From contig JACSYO010001892.1 in assembly GCA_016806645.1 (NCBI GenBank), forward strand, positions 43,501-107,500: a stretch of DNA of 64,000 nt, written 5' to 3'. This document shows, in pieces, positions 20,263 to 31,149 of the stretch (position 1 is its first letter; each line of letters opens with the position of its first letter). The position numbers were made by a program, and so were the translations under genes. Source of the DNA: Ophiodon elongatus. Its lineage: Eukaryota; Chordata; Actinopteri; Perciformes; Hexagrammidae. Below the pieces are notes generated by a model, which worked only from the letters and a program-made list of their open reading frames with translations, was not told the DNA's origin and made no database searches.

Positions 20263-20576
20263 AGCTTATCTCCGTAGAAATAGTTCATTTCCGCCATCGA
20301 CCGTTGAAGAAATAACCACTAGTTCTGCTTTGTACATGTTGAGGAAGTCCCACAAACGTCGGAACATCAAACGCCCTCGTGTCTGGGTTCATAACATCAC
20401 CCGTAGCCGCACACAGCTTCTCCAGGATCGGGATGACTGCCGCTTCCAGTCTATCAACTTCTCCTCCATAGTTTCTCGCAAGACGTCAGTGATGACGGGC
20501 GGAGCTTCTCAACGCTGATTGGCTGTAAAGACACAGCTTCACGCGAATTCGCAGCGCTTTTGGTATGAACACAGCA
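20263..20576 (+). mobile_element. Harbinger-like element, left-truncated
   Basis: Its right two-thirds match the 18889-19410 copy, including the end ttttggtatgaacacagca at 20576. The host sequence after it (catggcgaaatgcctgtact) recurs after the first copy, so this part of the hAT element was duplicated internally. Confidence 0.72.
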
Positions 20577-20654
20577 GTGTTCATGGCGAAATGCCTGTAC
20601 TTTTGTGTAAATGTTTACGTTACGCCATTAACAGGTTACGGTTGTGCAAGCGCG

Positions 20655-20880
20655 GCGGCCAAGCTCCTTGGCGACTCACATGGCGTTCTGCTTCCCTTCA
20701 CCACATCCTACCTCTGTGAGATCGCTGCTCTGCTGTTGCCTCTCTCCAAACAAAGTACAGATCTGAGCTCTACATGGAGCATGGATTGAGAGTGGCCGTA
20801 TCAAGTCTGACACCCCGTTTTAAACAGATTTGTAGTGGACAGCAGGCTCACTGCTCCACTAATACTGAGACAACGTGATG
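20655..20880 (+). pseudogene. hAT transposase C-terminal remnant
   Basis: The frame reads LLPFTTSYLCEIAALLLPLS, then KQSTDLSSTWSMD. The neighbouring frame continues with LRVAVSSLTPRFKQICSGQQ. This is the C-terminal dimerisation segment of Charlie/ZBED-like hAT transposases, split by a frameshift near 20785. The catalytic core upstream has been replaced by other repeats. Confidence 0.75.
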
Positions 20881-21474
20881 GCTCACACATATCTGACCTC
20901 ATTTGGTTTGGTTTTGCACAGGTTGCACGTTATTGTTGTTTTGAAAAGATATGCAGTGTAAAACTCAGTAAAACTCTTTATTGTCAAATATTTGAACTTG
21001 TTTTGTTTCCAAAACAGGTTAATTGCACCCACAATAAGCTATGTTTTGCCAAATATTAGTTATTTTTTGGACAGATAGAACTTTATTTGCATTGTTCTAA
21101 CAAAGTGATTGCACATTTTGTTTTTGTCTGATGGAGCAACCTGGTTTACTTGAACGTGATTAGAATTTTCTTTATCTATTAGTTGAAAAAGCACAGATGG
21201 AGGAGTCACAAAATGTTGCTATTTCAATAAAAATTCAACATGGACCATTTTGTTACAATTTTGTTGGGGCGGTGGGGCATGAACATTTTTCTTCCTCCAA
21301 AGTGGGGCGTGACAGAAAAAGTTTGAGAACCACTGGTCTACGGCAACGTCCACGTAACCAGATGTGGAACGTAACTAAGAGCATTTTAAGTTATTAACCA
21401 GAGAGACGGCTTGTCTGTAAATATGTATACAGGATATATAAAACGAATAAATAAATATATCTCACTCCATCCAG

Positions 21475-21569
21475 AGGCCATGATCTCCTGGCAGGAGTTC
21501 CAGGCCTCCATGCCGTGGAGAGTGGCCCTGCTGGTCGGGGGAGGCTTCGCACTCGCTGAGGGAACAAAG
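21475..21569 (+). CDS. slc13a1: slc13a1 copy B exon (95 bp)
   Basis: It encodes EAMISWQEFQASMPWRVALL then VGGGFALAEGTK, after an acceptor ccatccag and before a GTAAGG donor, phase 0 exit. The MPW...LVGGGFALA motif is a strongly conserved segment of SLC13 transporters. The first Glu codon is completed by the last base of the exon at 18593-18684. The frame is clean. Confidence 0.87.
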
Positions 21570-22269
21570 GTAAGGATTCAAATATAACTGTATTGTCTTC
21601 ATGCAACAGTCGTGCATTCCTGTAGTAGATTTTTATGAATTTGCATCAGAAGGAATGTAAGAAAACCGGTAACAAAAACAGTTCTCTGGGGAGAGAATAT
21701 GGCCGACATCTTCATAATTCAACAGGGAAGCATTGTCCCTCATCCCATCTATCCTGGCATCGCCATGGCAAGTGTGAAAAGGCTCACGAGCGGTGCCTGG
21801 AAGGGTTATCTCAGTAATTCAATGGGAATAAGTGTGAAAGAGGATGAGGGGCACTTTCCTGAAGCTACAGCCAGCACTGTTTGCAGAGCTTATTGTGAAG
21901 ACTGGAAAAGGGTAGACGGCTAGCTTGGCTCCGTCTAAAGGTTCCGTTTATTATTTTTTTAATCTCCATCTACGATCGGGTTGTACTGAATATAGTCAAG
22001 ATCTGAACCTTGTGTTTAAAGCCCGTATTTCTGCACAGTGTCAGATAGATCAGGCAACGCCAATATTAATAGGAAAGTCAAGATTTATTGAAAAAGACAT
22101 CAAAATATTTCAAAAATTCACAAAATGTTTTTATCTGACCAAATATTCTGCTTCAATCAATATCTGTTGGCGTTTAGCCTTTCAAAAACAACTTTTCACT
22201 CCGGTCAAAAAACTGTTTTTGGAACGGCCCATATCTACCAGCACCACTAAAGCCCACTAAATGTAACGT
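21570..22269. other. slc13a1 copy B intron, unassigned part
   Basis: A 74-codon frame starts at 21699 (MADIFIIQQG...) with no homology or motif that I know. The surrounding text looks like a dispersed fish repeat. I do not call it a gene. Confidence 0.5.
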
Positions 22270-22935
22270 CAGAATCACAGACTGTAGATAAGAAGTGGAC
22301 GTCGTCATCGTGCCGTCACCCGTTGGTTTGTGGACTGACGTCATGAAGCCTTGAGTTCGCCATCTTGGATTACGGCCGTCGCCATGTTGTTGTTTTTTCA
22401 GCCAATGATCGAAAGTTACCATATTTGGAATGCGGGGGAGTGACGTAGAGACGCCCGTATAAGGCTCTGGTAGGTGTAGCGACCTGTCAATCACAGTAGC
22501 CCCGCCCGAAATCATACCCTGCTTTATGGTCTTTGACTCTAAATGGACCATAATTTACTAAATGAACATCATGCTGTATTGAAGAAGACTTGAAACTAGA
22601 GATTGAGACATGAGGGAATAAATCAAGAGAGAAGTAGAGTCATTTTCTATAGACTTCTATACAACCAGAGGAGTCGCCCCCTGGTGGTCAGGAGAGAGAA
22701 TGCAGCTTTAACACATGAAGCTTTGACTTCTATACAACCAGAGGAGTCGCCCCTGGTGGTCAGGAGAGAGAATGCAGCTTTAACACATGAAGCTTTGACT
22801 TCTATACCACCAGAGGAGTCGCCCCCTGGTGGTCAGGAGAGAGAATGCAGCTTTAACACATGAAGCTTTGACTTCTATACAACCAGAGGAGTCGCCCCCC
22901 TGCTGGTCAGGAGAGAGAATGCAGGTTTTAAGACA
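22270..22935 (+). repeat. Dispersed repeat D, copy 1, with four tandem 72-bp units
   Basis: Units start at 22674, 22746, 22818 and 22891, each with gtcgccccctggtggtc (the last is altered) followed by aggagagagaatgcag. Further copies lie at 47840, 52405 and 55585. The core reversed is gaccaccagggggcgac, close to the CTCF consensus. Confidence 0.88.
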
Positions 22936-23411
22936 CTTGCGCATTGGCTTCACTTCACACGTCTGGTTGCATCCAGTTTATTTAATCTGCACTAAAACTG
23001 AAGTGTGAAAACAACTACGAACAAGAATGTGCTTGCAGGTGTATTTTGTCCCCATTGAACAGAACCAGGCTGTTTCCCCTTGTTTCTGGTGTTTGTGCAA
23101 AGCTAAGCTAACCAGCTTCTGGCTGTGGCTTCATATTTAGCGTACAGACAAGACAGTGACATCACTCTTCTCATCTAATTCCTGGAAAGAAAGCAAATAA
23201 ACCTATTTCCCAAACAATCCTTACAGAGTGAATCCAACTATAATACCATAAATATATCAAAACTCAGACTAACAAAAACAAACTGCCTGCATAAATAGAT
23301 CACTTCTTCTAATTTGGGTGAACTCACCCTTTAATCAGCTGAAACCAGCCATAAACATACAAATATTAAATATTTAAATATATATTGTATTAAAACTAGT
23401 TCTAAACATCA

Positions 23412-23445
<34 letters not shown>

Positions 23446-23449
23446 GCAG
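22936..23449. other. slc13a1 copy B intron end
   Basis: Unremarkable intron sequence that ends in a (TG)15 tract at 23414-23443, directly followed by the acceptor ccgcag. Confidence 0.6.
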
Positions 23450-23611
23450 GAGTCGGGCCTGTCCTTGTGGGTGGCCAAGCTGCTGACACCTTTGGGTGAT
23501 CTGCCAGTCTTGGCCACAATCGCAGTCTCCTGCATCATCGTCACCACGGTAACAGAGGTGGCCAGCAACGCCGCCACCATCACCATCTTCCTCCCCATCC
23601 TCTCTCCTCTG
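23450..23611 (+). CDS. slc13a1: slc13a1 copy B exon with sodium-site motif (54 codons)
   Basis: It encodes ESGLSLWVAKLLTPLGDLPV then LATIAVSCIIVTTVTEVASN and ends AATITIFLPILSPL, phase 0 at both ends, with acceptor ccgcag and donor GTAGGT. TEVASNAAT corresponds to the second Ser-Asn-Thr-type loop that helps bind sodium and substrate in this family. The next exon (AEAIHVNP...) continues it directly in SLC13A1. The acceptor is only six bases from a long TG tract, which might affect splicing. Confidence 0.88.
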
Positions 23612-24505
23612 GTAGGTCCACAGGGTAATCTCTCTAATCTCATGATTTAGTCTTCATACTAAACTAAACTGTCTTCACTCTTGGTGTTAATTTCTTTCTT
23701 CTTTTATTAATTTAGTTAGAACACAGAAAATATTGAAGGAATAAAAAGTAAAATATTTACCTCTGAGATGTAGTACAGTAAAAAGTACAATATTGTACCT
23801 CTGAGATCTAGTGGCGTAAAAAGTATAAAGTGGCTTAAAGTAAAGTACCTCAACATTTTATTTAAATACAGTACTTGACTAAATGTAAAATGAAAAAAAT
23901 CCAGTTCAAACTTTCTTTTTTTTTATTCTGTTGAGGCTTCAAATAACACAATACAAAACTTTCTTCTCTGGTCACAGCAGCGGAATGTTTCATGATCAGA
24001 GTTTGATGATATATTTTTTTAATAATATGAATCAATAATTCATCTTTAATTTACACCTGAAAACATACCAGACACAGATCCCTTGACTTATCTTTTAATT
24101 TAAAAATGATAAAAACTAAAAACCGTAAACACCTTTTTTTTAACAAAATAAAAGTGGAACATGACTTTCTCCAATAATTTGTGCCAGTATTCATGATTAA
24201 TTAAAGATACAATAATAAGAAAAGAAAATGTGCAAATGCTTCTTATTCCTGAGTAAATTGTTGCTGATGATTCAACAGTCTTGAAGGCAGGTTATGCAGT
24301 TAATTAAAATTAATTAGACTACAATAGATAATATCAATCAGTGGTTTTGAATCTGACAAATTATAGAAAAACATTTACAGAGAAATAGTAATAACCCATT
24401 AATCAGAATGTGAAAAATCAATAATGTTTACATCGTAAATCACCAATATTATAGATTTGTAACATTAATTATTAGTGAATCTCTCTGTAGAATCAAGTGG
24501 TTGTT
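23612..24505. other. AT-rich slc13a1 copy B intron downstream of TRIM copy B
   Basis: Very AT-rich with no exon. The phrase tacctctgagatgtagtaca (23759-23860, nearly doubled) is shared with 11940 and 28390. It would also hold the 3' end of the TRIM transcript. Confidence 0.6.
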
Positions 24506-26149
24506 CTACTCAGTGTGGTTGACAGGAGAGATGATCAGAGGAGCAGAGTTTTTACCACCATTATTAAGAAATGGACCAAAGTATGGGTAGAGTTTCTCAG
24601 TGAAGCAGCAGCCAGTAAAGGAGTAGATAAGAGCTGCAGCATCAACGTCATAAAAGGAGACCAGACCCTCCTCATAATCCACAAACACCCCCACCTTCTG
24701 AGGCTGAGACTTCAGAGAGAGACGGACTGGAGGGTCAGCAAGAGCGTAGTACTCATTCTCATTCCTCAACCATATCGTCCAGCAACCTTTCTGAGGAGTC
24801 GCTGTGATGAATCCCTTCCTGTCGACAGACTCTCTCACCACTCCTAAATCCCACTCAGTCTTCCCTTTAACCTGAACCTCGTAGTAAAATCTTCCTGAAG
24901 AGAAACTCTGCTTTGCTAAGACATTAGCACACAAATCAAATCTCTCTGGATTGTCTGGGAGATTCTTCGTTACATCACCAAGTTTAACTTGTTTTCCATC
25001 ATCAGACAGGATGAGTTTGGGATGTGCTGTATCAGGATCAAGTGTCACATCCACTGCAGACTGCTGGACCCTCTTCAGCTCGGCCTCAAACAGATTCTTT
25101 ATCTGTTCACTGATCGTCTCCTCCAGCTGATTCACAGCTCTCACCACAGTCCCCTCATATGAAGGTGGACTGACTCTGACTCCTGTCCAGTTCTTGGTGG
25201 GTTGATTAGCGTTCAGGGTCCTGAAGCTCTGGAGGATGTTCAGGTGGTCTTCAGACTGTGAGAGCTGCTCCACCTCAGTACTTCTCTTCTTCAGCTCAGA
25301 GATTTCCTGTTCCAGCTCTTTGATGAAGCCTTCAGCCTGTTTCTCTGTCTTTCTCTGCTTCTCTTTGATCGTGTCGATGAGCTCGGCCTGGCTTCTCTCA
25401 ACAGACTCCTTCAGAGCGGTGAAGACCTGAACAGCATCTGCTATCTCTCTGTCTGCATCTTCCTCACTGAGCTCCACTGAGTGTTTGATCTCCTCAATCT
25501 TCAGTTTTCTCTTCTGGATCATCTGCTGGATTTCAGCCTCAGTCTTCCCCAGCTCAGCCTTCTTTCCTTCATATTCTTCTTTCAGAGGAACAACATCATG
25601 TGTCTTGTGGTCTAAAACAGTGCAGAGCATGCAGACACACATCTGGTCGGTCTTACAGAACAGCTCCAGCAGTTTATCGTGCTCCGTACACATCCTGCCT
25701 TCCAGGTTCTCCACAGGGTCGATCAGCTGATGTCTTTTCAGACCTGATCTTGTCAGATGAGGCTCCAGGTGAGTCTCACAGTAGGACTCCAGACACGCCA
25801 GGCAGGACTTCAGGGCCTTCAGTTTGGTTCCAGTGCAAACGTCACAGAGAACTTCTCCTGGTTTGTCAGCTTGTTGCTCTGAGCTGCTGCTGCTGGCTTT
25901 CTGTTGAGCTGACTGTCTGAACTGAGCAGCCATCTCAGAGATGAAAGTATTGACCTGCAGCTCAGGTCTGGTGTAGAAAAGCTTTTTACAGTTGGGACAC
26001 TGAGACTGGACATTACTGTCCCAGTGTTGAGTGATGCAGGTTTTACAGAAGTTGTGTCCACATGGTATGGTGACTGGATCAGTGAACACATCCCGACAGA
26101 TGGAGCACAGAAACTGATCTTTAGTCATCAGACAGCTGGCAGCAGACAT
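24506..26149 (-). CDS. TRIM-family E3 ubiquitin ligase, copy B (complete, 547 aa)
   Basis: A single uninterrupted exon read leftwards. The ATG at 26149-26147 is the first in frame; the frame extends twelve codons upstream without an ATG. Domains: RING C3HC4 at residues 15-54 (C15, C18, C30, H32, C35, C38, C51, C54 all present), a B-box 1-like zinc site (CDVCTG), B-box 2 (CTEH...CMLC...DHKTH), coiled coil at about 195-310, and PRY (LDPDTAHPKLILSDDGKQVK) plus SPRY (WDLGVVRES, VGVFVDYEEGLVSFYD) to the end. The length is normal for fish TRIM/finTRIM-like proteins. It should ubiquitinate a target recognised by the SPRY domain; many relatives act in antiviral signalling. It lies antisense within a slc13a1 intron. 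The exact orthologue is not identified. Confidence 0.93.
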   Translation of the reverse strand: MSAASCLMTKDQFLCSICRDVFTDPVTIPCGHNFCKTCITQHWDSNVQSQCPNCKKLFYTRPELQVNTFISEMAAQFRQSAQQKASSSSSEQQADKPGEVLCDVCTGTKLKALKSCLACLESYCETHLEPHLTRSGLKRHQLIDPVENLEGRMCTEHDKLLELFCKTDQMCVCMLCTVLDHKTHDVVPLKEEYEGKKAELGKTEAEIQQMIQKRKLKIEEIKHSVELSEEDADREIADAVQVFTALKESVERSQAELIDTIKEKQRKTEKQAEGFIKELEQEISELKKRSTEVEQLSQSEDHLNILQSFRTLNANQPTKNWTGVRVSPPSYEGTVVRAVNQLEETISEQIKNLFEAELKRVQQSAVDVTLDPDTAHPKLILSDDGKQVKLGDVTKNLPDNPERFDLCANVLAKQSFSSGRFYYEVQVKGKTEWDLGVVRESVDRKGFITATPQKGCWTIWLRNENEYYALADPPVRLSLKSQPQKVGVFVDYEEGLVSFYDVDAAALIYSFTGCCFTEKLYPYFGPFLNNGGKNSAPLIISPVNHTE

Positions 26150-27260
26150 ATCTACACTCTGAGGACAACAAGAGTGGAAACACAAAACTGTTATTACACA
26201 TCTTTTGATTATTTGTTTAATAAAATCAAACTATGATTAGTAGAATATAAGGAGAGTCATCCTGAATTATGTTGCTATATTATATGAATCTGCTGCAAGT
26301 GAAGGAGAGTTTGTTTAATAGAAACTAATTAGCTACTCTTAGAGATGCCCCCCCCCCACCCAGTAGATGCTGAGAACTCTGGTTGTCTCAAACTCAATAA
26401 AAGCCTCAGAAGTAAAAGGAGGAAACAGCAGCAGTTTATCACAACATGTGACCAACAAGCAGAACATCCACCTGTTTTTGGAGCAACAGGTAACGTTAGT
26501 GATGTCATACGGAGTTTGATCACAAGATAAGGGATAATCAATGAAAGATAATCACTTAGATGATTGTTTAGCTGCAATTGTTTTTAAGATTTTGGAACTT
26601 CTTGTCTTGCTGCTCAAGAAAGACTATTTGTTGACATTTTTTCAGACTAAACTAGTGAAGGTGGATCACTCTGCCTTTTATTCTCTGTGGTTTAACATCA
26701 TGTTTTAAGGCTGCCTCTGGCTGATCCCTGCATGCTGCCAGTCACTTATATGACTGTTGCATTTGGGAATTAGCTGCTTGTTAGTTATTCAATGAATAGT
26801 AAAAGAAAATGAAAAGAATAATAATAATAAAACACTCATGAACTAATCTGATGTCTTAAGCATTGCAGTAATAACATCCTAAACCCTCTGGTTCTTGTTG
26901 ATATCATCGTTTAAATAAGTAAAATCACAAAAGAATTAAATTATCAACCCCAAAAAATGCAATGTGATCCTTCCATTACTGTCACATCTCATAATAAATA
27001 ATAAAATAATACTGCTACCCTGCTGTTTATATTGTTATTAAAGTGTAAATATTTTGAAAATAGACAAAAGGTATTTACATAGTAGCTGTAACACATTTAT
27101 TATAATTTACTGTGATATATTTAGGCAGTATTTTACTTTATTTGTTTCATTGAAGCATCTGAGGGAGCAGAGAGAAATAAAAAAACTTTTTCTCTGTCCA
27201 AAGACCTTTAGAGTCAAACAGTCAGCTTTGATAAAGAGGAGGAAGAGGAGACAGAGAGAG

Positions 27261-27304
<44 letters not shown>

Positions 27305-28640
27305 AGAGAGCAGAGAATCAGACACATTCAATGTGCAGAAGAAAAGATGGAAGCTAACTGCTCTGGACTGCAGAATATTATATAGAACATTATTTCTCTC
27401 TACAACTCCCACGGCCTCTGATGGAGCTCAGCTCAACATTCACTCTGAGAGGAACTTCCTGTCCGAGTAGAGCTGAGATTTTGAGCTCAAACAGGAAACA
27501 GGTCAGTGAATTAGCTTAAGCTAATGCTAGCTGTGACTGTATCCTGTGTAACCTTTAACGAGCCAGAGTTCAGTCAGTGTGGTTTGGTTTCTACCTCTGT
27601 TGGTTTGATCTACAATGACACATTTCTATGGCTTAATATTCTTTATGTGATAAAACAAGATGTAAAACAATCAGATTCTAGTTTGAACTAAACTCGAACC
27701 AAATATTTAGTGAGTGTATTTAGTCTTTGTAGAACAGTGTACTCACCAGTGTTTGTCAGAGATTCTGTTGTGTTGTTGAGACAAAGCTGCTGGATTCAGT
27801 TGAATGTTTCTTTAGAGAAACAGAGAGACTTGTCTCCACTGCAGCTCTGCTGTCACTCAGAATAACTTTACTTTCATTTCAGGGAAATTTACTCTGCTGT
27901 TGTTCTCTTTCAGTGTTGCTCCTCCTCTCAGTGGGGAAGTGGTGGAGGAAGTATTCAGATCCTTTACTGAAGGAGAAGTACTCATACCACAAAGTGAAAA
28001 TACTTCACTACAAGTGAAAGTCCTTCATTCAAAACTTATTTTTATATCTGATGTTTCTGGATCAATATTCCTGCTGCATTAATGTGTATGTAGCATGTTT
28101 TAACTCCTTTATATCCTGTTGTCTAGTTTAATCTACATCAATGCATCATATTCTATAAGATCATCACATGTTTGTAGCGTCTCTGTCCTGTGAGAACCTC
28201 GTATCTCTAAAAAGAACAAACAGGTTTCAGCTTTGTGACGATGTATTTTCCAGCTGATCCAAGAGGCTTTTTAAAGAGTTTATTTAGCTGAAGAAGTAGG
28301 AGGAGTTTCTCAACACATAAAGGAAACACTTCATCCTTCAGTTTATCACAAACATTCATCATCATCACATAAAGGAACACTTACAATATGTACCTCTGAG
28401 ATGTAGTACAGTAAAAAGTACAACATGTACCTCTGAGACGTAGTACAGTAAAAAGTAGCATGAAGTGGAAATACACAGTTTGATATGTTGCCAATGAACC
28501 CAACCAACCCAAACCAAAACGTACTAGCTTGAGTTCGTCGTGCCCTCTCTGACATACAGATGGTCAAACGGATGACAATCATGGTAATTAATAAAATATT
28601 CAGACAGATGATTGTGTTTGTGTGATCCGTGTTCCTCCAG
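26150..28640. other. TRIM copy B 5' flank and slc13a1 copy B intron
   Basis: This is the least disturbed version of the duplicated segment. It matches 1108-2464, 5827-6561, 8975-9130 and 11922-12157 of copy A, with the insertions missing. It keeps the empty LINE site (27370-27378) and the empty hAT site (28151-28158). A (GAT)n tract lies at 27262-27304. No other gene was recognised. The TRIM promoter should be in the first part. Confidence 0.8.
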
Positions 28641-28778
28641 GCTGAGGCCATCCACGTCAACCCGCTGTACGTCCTGATCCCCACCACCCTCTGCACATCC
28701 TCCTCCTTCCTGCTGCCCGTGTCCAACCCGCCCAACGCCGTCGTGTTCGCCTACGGTCACATCAGCATCGTGGACATG
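28641..28778 (+). CDS. slc13a1: slc13a1 copy B, penultimate-type exon (46 codons)
   Basis: It has the same product as 12158-12295 (AEAIHVNPLYVL...HISIVDM), with acceptor ttcctccag and donor GTAAGC, phase 0. The following intron matches copy A for only about 49 bp, to 28827. It then changes to a TA repeat and repeat R2. The terminal exon is missing before cadps2 begins. Copy B would therefore lack the last helix, or end by reading into other sequence. Confidence 0.87.
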
Positions 28779-28829
28779 GTAAGCTGCAGGTGCAGACGCA
28801 GGTTTAACGTGCTCCTTCCTGAAGTCTAA

Positions 28830-28866
<37 letters not shown>
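28830..28866. repeat. (TA)n microsatellite at the copy B break point
   Basis: About 18 TA units right where homology to slc13a1 copy A stops. Confidence 0.9.
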
Positions 28867-28868
<2 letters not shown>

Positions 28869-28892
28869 AGATGTGTTTTACAGCTCATTGCT

Positions 28893-29087
28893 GGTCAAAG
28901 GAAATCACAGAAAGACAAACTGACATCTCCTAAACATTTCATGCTGATATGTATCTTCATTACAAACTGTCAGTGTTGAATACCTTTTGAAACTGAGCTG
29001 TTAGTTTTGTTTCTTGGATTTATTGGAGCTGTAAAAATGGGAAAACTTGAAACTTTAGTCTCTCTAACTGTGAATAAAGTATGAATC
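28893..29087 (+). repeat. Dispersed repeat R2, second copy
   Basis: It matches 19955-20148 and ends in AATAAAGTATGAAT. Confidence 0.7.
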
Positions 29088-29209
29088 AATCAATGTAGAT
29101 AAATTGCAGCAATTTAGTCTCTGAACGTACACTGTACCTGCACTCTCAGTACTCTGGTACTGGGGGAGTCCGTAATACAACGTCAAAATAAAAAATAAGA
29201 GGCTGTTTT

Positions 29210-29283
<74 letters not shown>

Positions 29284-29683
29284 TTGTGTTGCTCTGTATT
29301 TACAGCTCTCGAATACACCAGAGAAACACTGACCTCTTGTGGCCACAGTCTCTTTAAGTTATAGCCCATAAACACAAGTTATTTACATAAACTATATAAA
29401 CACACAGTATGAAAACAACACACCGAACTAAAACTAATTCTTCATCAAAGCTCCGACTCTCATTTTACTGTTGAAATTGTTCCTGCCAACGTTATGGTTG
29501 AGTTGGTTGGAGTCTGTTGTTTGTGCTCTCGGTGTTTCTAATATTTTGTCCACCCTTGTTTATATTAGTGGACATTTTATTTTTTTATTATTATTTAATT
29601 TTTAATAAGGATATATAATTTCAACCCCCCCAATTGTTTTTTTAAAATAAATAAATACATGTGTATATATAGATATATATACA

Positions 29684-29747
<64 letters not shown>

Positions 29748-30860
29748 GAGAGAGAGATAATATTCAGTCACTAATAGTAATAAGTTATAATACAATTAAT
29801 TGAATAATGAGAAATCAGGAAAAAGGAAGAAAAAGAAGCACATTTGTACAAACAGAGCCACACATGTACAAGTTTAAATTGACCATTTTTCTGACAGTTA
29901 AAAGAGTGTATGAAAGGAAATATCTCAACATTCTAATTCTCTATCATTCAACTTCCACCTTCTTTTTGAAAATATCCTTTATAATTAGTATTTTATAAGT
30001 GAATTAGTCCATAAACTGTACTTCTGTCGTTTGTGCGTGACCTATTTTCACCCCTGTGTAATGTTGTTGTTCTGTTTTGTTGGTGTTTAAATGATGAGAG
30101 TAAAAAAAAAAGCCCCATTTATATTTATTTTATATTTTTAAAAATGTTTTCTGTTCCAGCTCTCGAGTTGACTGTGAGTTAAAACACATGTTGCGTTCCC
30201 TTGTCCAGTCAGAGATCGTCTATGTGAGAGGAGGCATCACACAGAGGGTTAAAAACTTCCCTCCTACAGACCTGCAAAAGTGAACTGTTATTTTAAGGAA
30301 ATTGTTTATTAGCATAGCTTAGCTCAAAGATTGTTTTATTGTTGTAAGAATTGCATTATAATTATAATGGAGGAGTATAACTAAGTAAATCTACATTTAC
30401 TCGGGTGACATATTTGTAGTTTACATGAGTATTTCCATTTTATGTTACTTTATAGTTTACTCCACTACATCTCAGAGGGAAATATTGTACTTTTACTCCA
30501 CTGCATTTATTTGACAATTATAGTTTTCCAGAAAAATATGAAATATGCTTATACGATATGATGTAGTACTATACTGCTAATATACCCAGTAGTATACAAA
30601 CAATCTAAAAATGGCTGAACCATAACATTAAAATGAACTTAAAAAAAATAAAAATAGAATATACTCTAAAATAAAAATGATAGAACACTTTTAACAGATG
30701 CATGATGAGTATGTTTTAATACTTTTAATTAAGTAACAATTTGACTTAGTATTTTTAGGCTGTGGTATTTCTTTTACTTTAATTGTCATCATTATTCTAC
30801 TATATCCACTGCTGCTTTTTCATCATGACTACTACTCTCATTATATGAATTATTTCTGTC
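29088..30860. other. Intergenic, AT-rich, microsatellite-rich
   Basis: A (CA)n tract of about 70 bp lies at 29213-29282, and CT/TA/GA tracts lie at 29682-29757. A widespread fish phrase (tttactccactacat with ctcagagggaaatattgtac) occurs at 30380-30540 and recurs at 33800-33910. No gene was seen. Confidence 0.65.
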
Positions 30861-30869
30861 ATATGCATT

Positions 30870-31128
30870 GAATGTGTTGTAACTCTGTTATATTGCTCAT
30901 TACACATTAAATATATTGTACTTCTGTCCATCTGATCCTCCTCTGTTGCTCTCCTGAAGGTTTCTTCCCTTTTTCTCCCCATTAAAGTTTTATTTTTGGG
31001 GAGAGTTGTTCCTGTTCTGATGTGAGGGTCAAAGGTCAGAGGATGTCGTATGTGTACAGATTGTAAAGCCCTTTGAGGCAAATTTGTAATTTGTGATTTT
31101 GGGCTATACAAAATAAATTGAACTTCAG
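30870..31128 (+). mobile_element. L2-type LINE 3' end
   Basis: The tail contains gattgtaaagccctttgagg and ends tatacaaaataaattgaac, the usual 3' end of fish L2-like elements. The coding part is absent. It ends about 480 bp upstream of the cadps2 start codon. Confidence 0.75.
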
Positions 31129-31149
31129 TAAAGTATTTTTTACTACCCC

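Larger units (their letters stand above)
18737..21335 (+). mobile_element. Second hAT element, filling a slc13a1 intron
   Basis: The terminal repeats are cagtgtttctcaaactg on the left and aagtttgagaaccactg on the right. The exact 8-bp target duplication gtctacgg lies at 18729-18736 and 21336-21343. It differs from the 6562 element in its ends (tggggcgc flanks). Inside are two Harbinger-like segments, repeats R1 and R2, a TA-rich palindrome and a hAT transposase C-terminal remnant. Removing it leaves an intron of only about 183 bp. Confidence 0.93.

Noticed and set aside
21699..21923. 74-codon frame starting MADIFIIQQG
   Set aside because: No recognised domain, short, inside an intron, and its surroundings look like a dispersed repeat.
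26150..26185. Upstream extension of the TRIM protein (twelve codons)
   Set aside because: The extension has no ATG; the first ATG is at 26149 and gives the usual short TRIM N-terminus before the RING.
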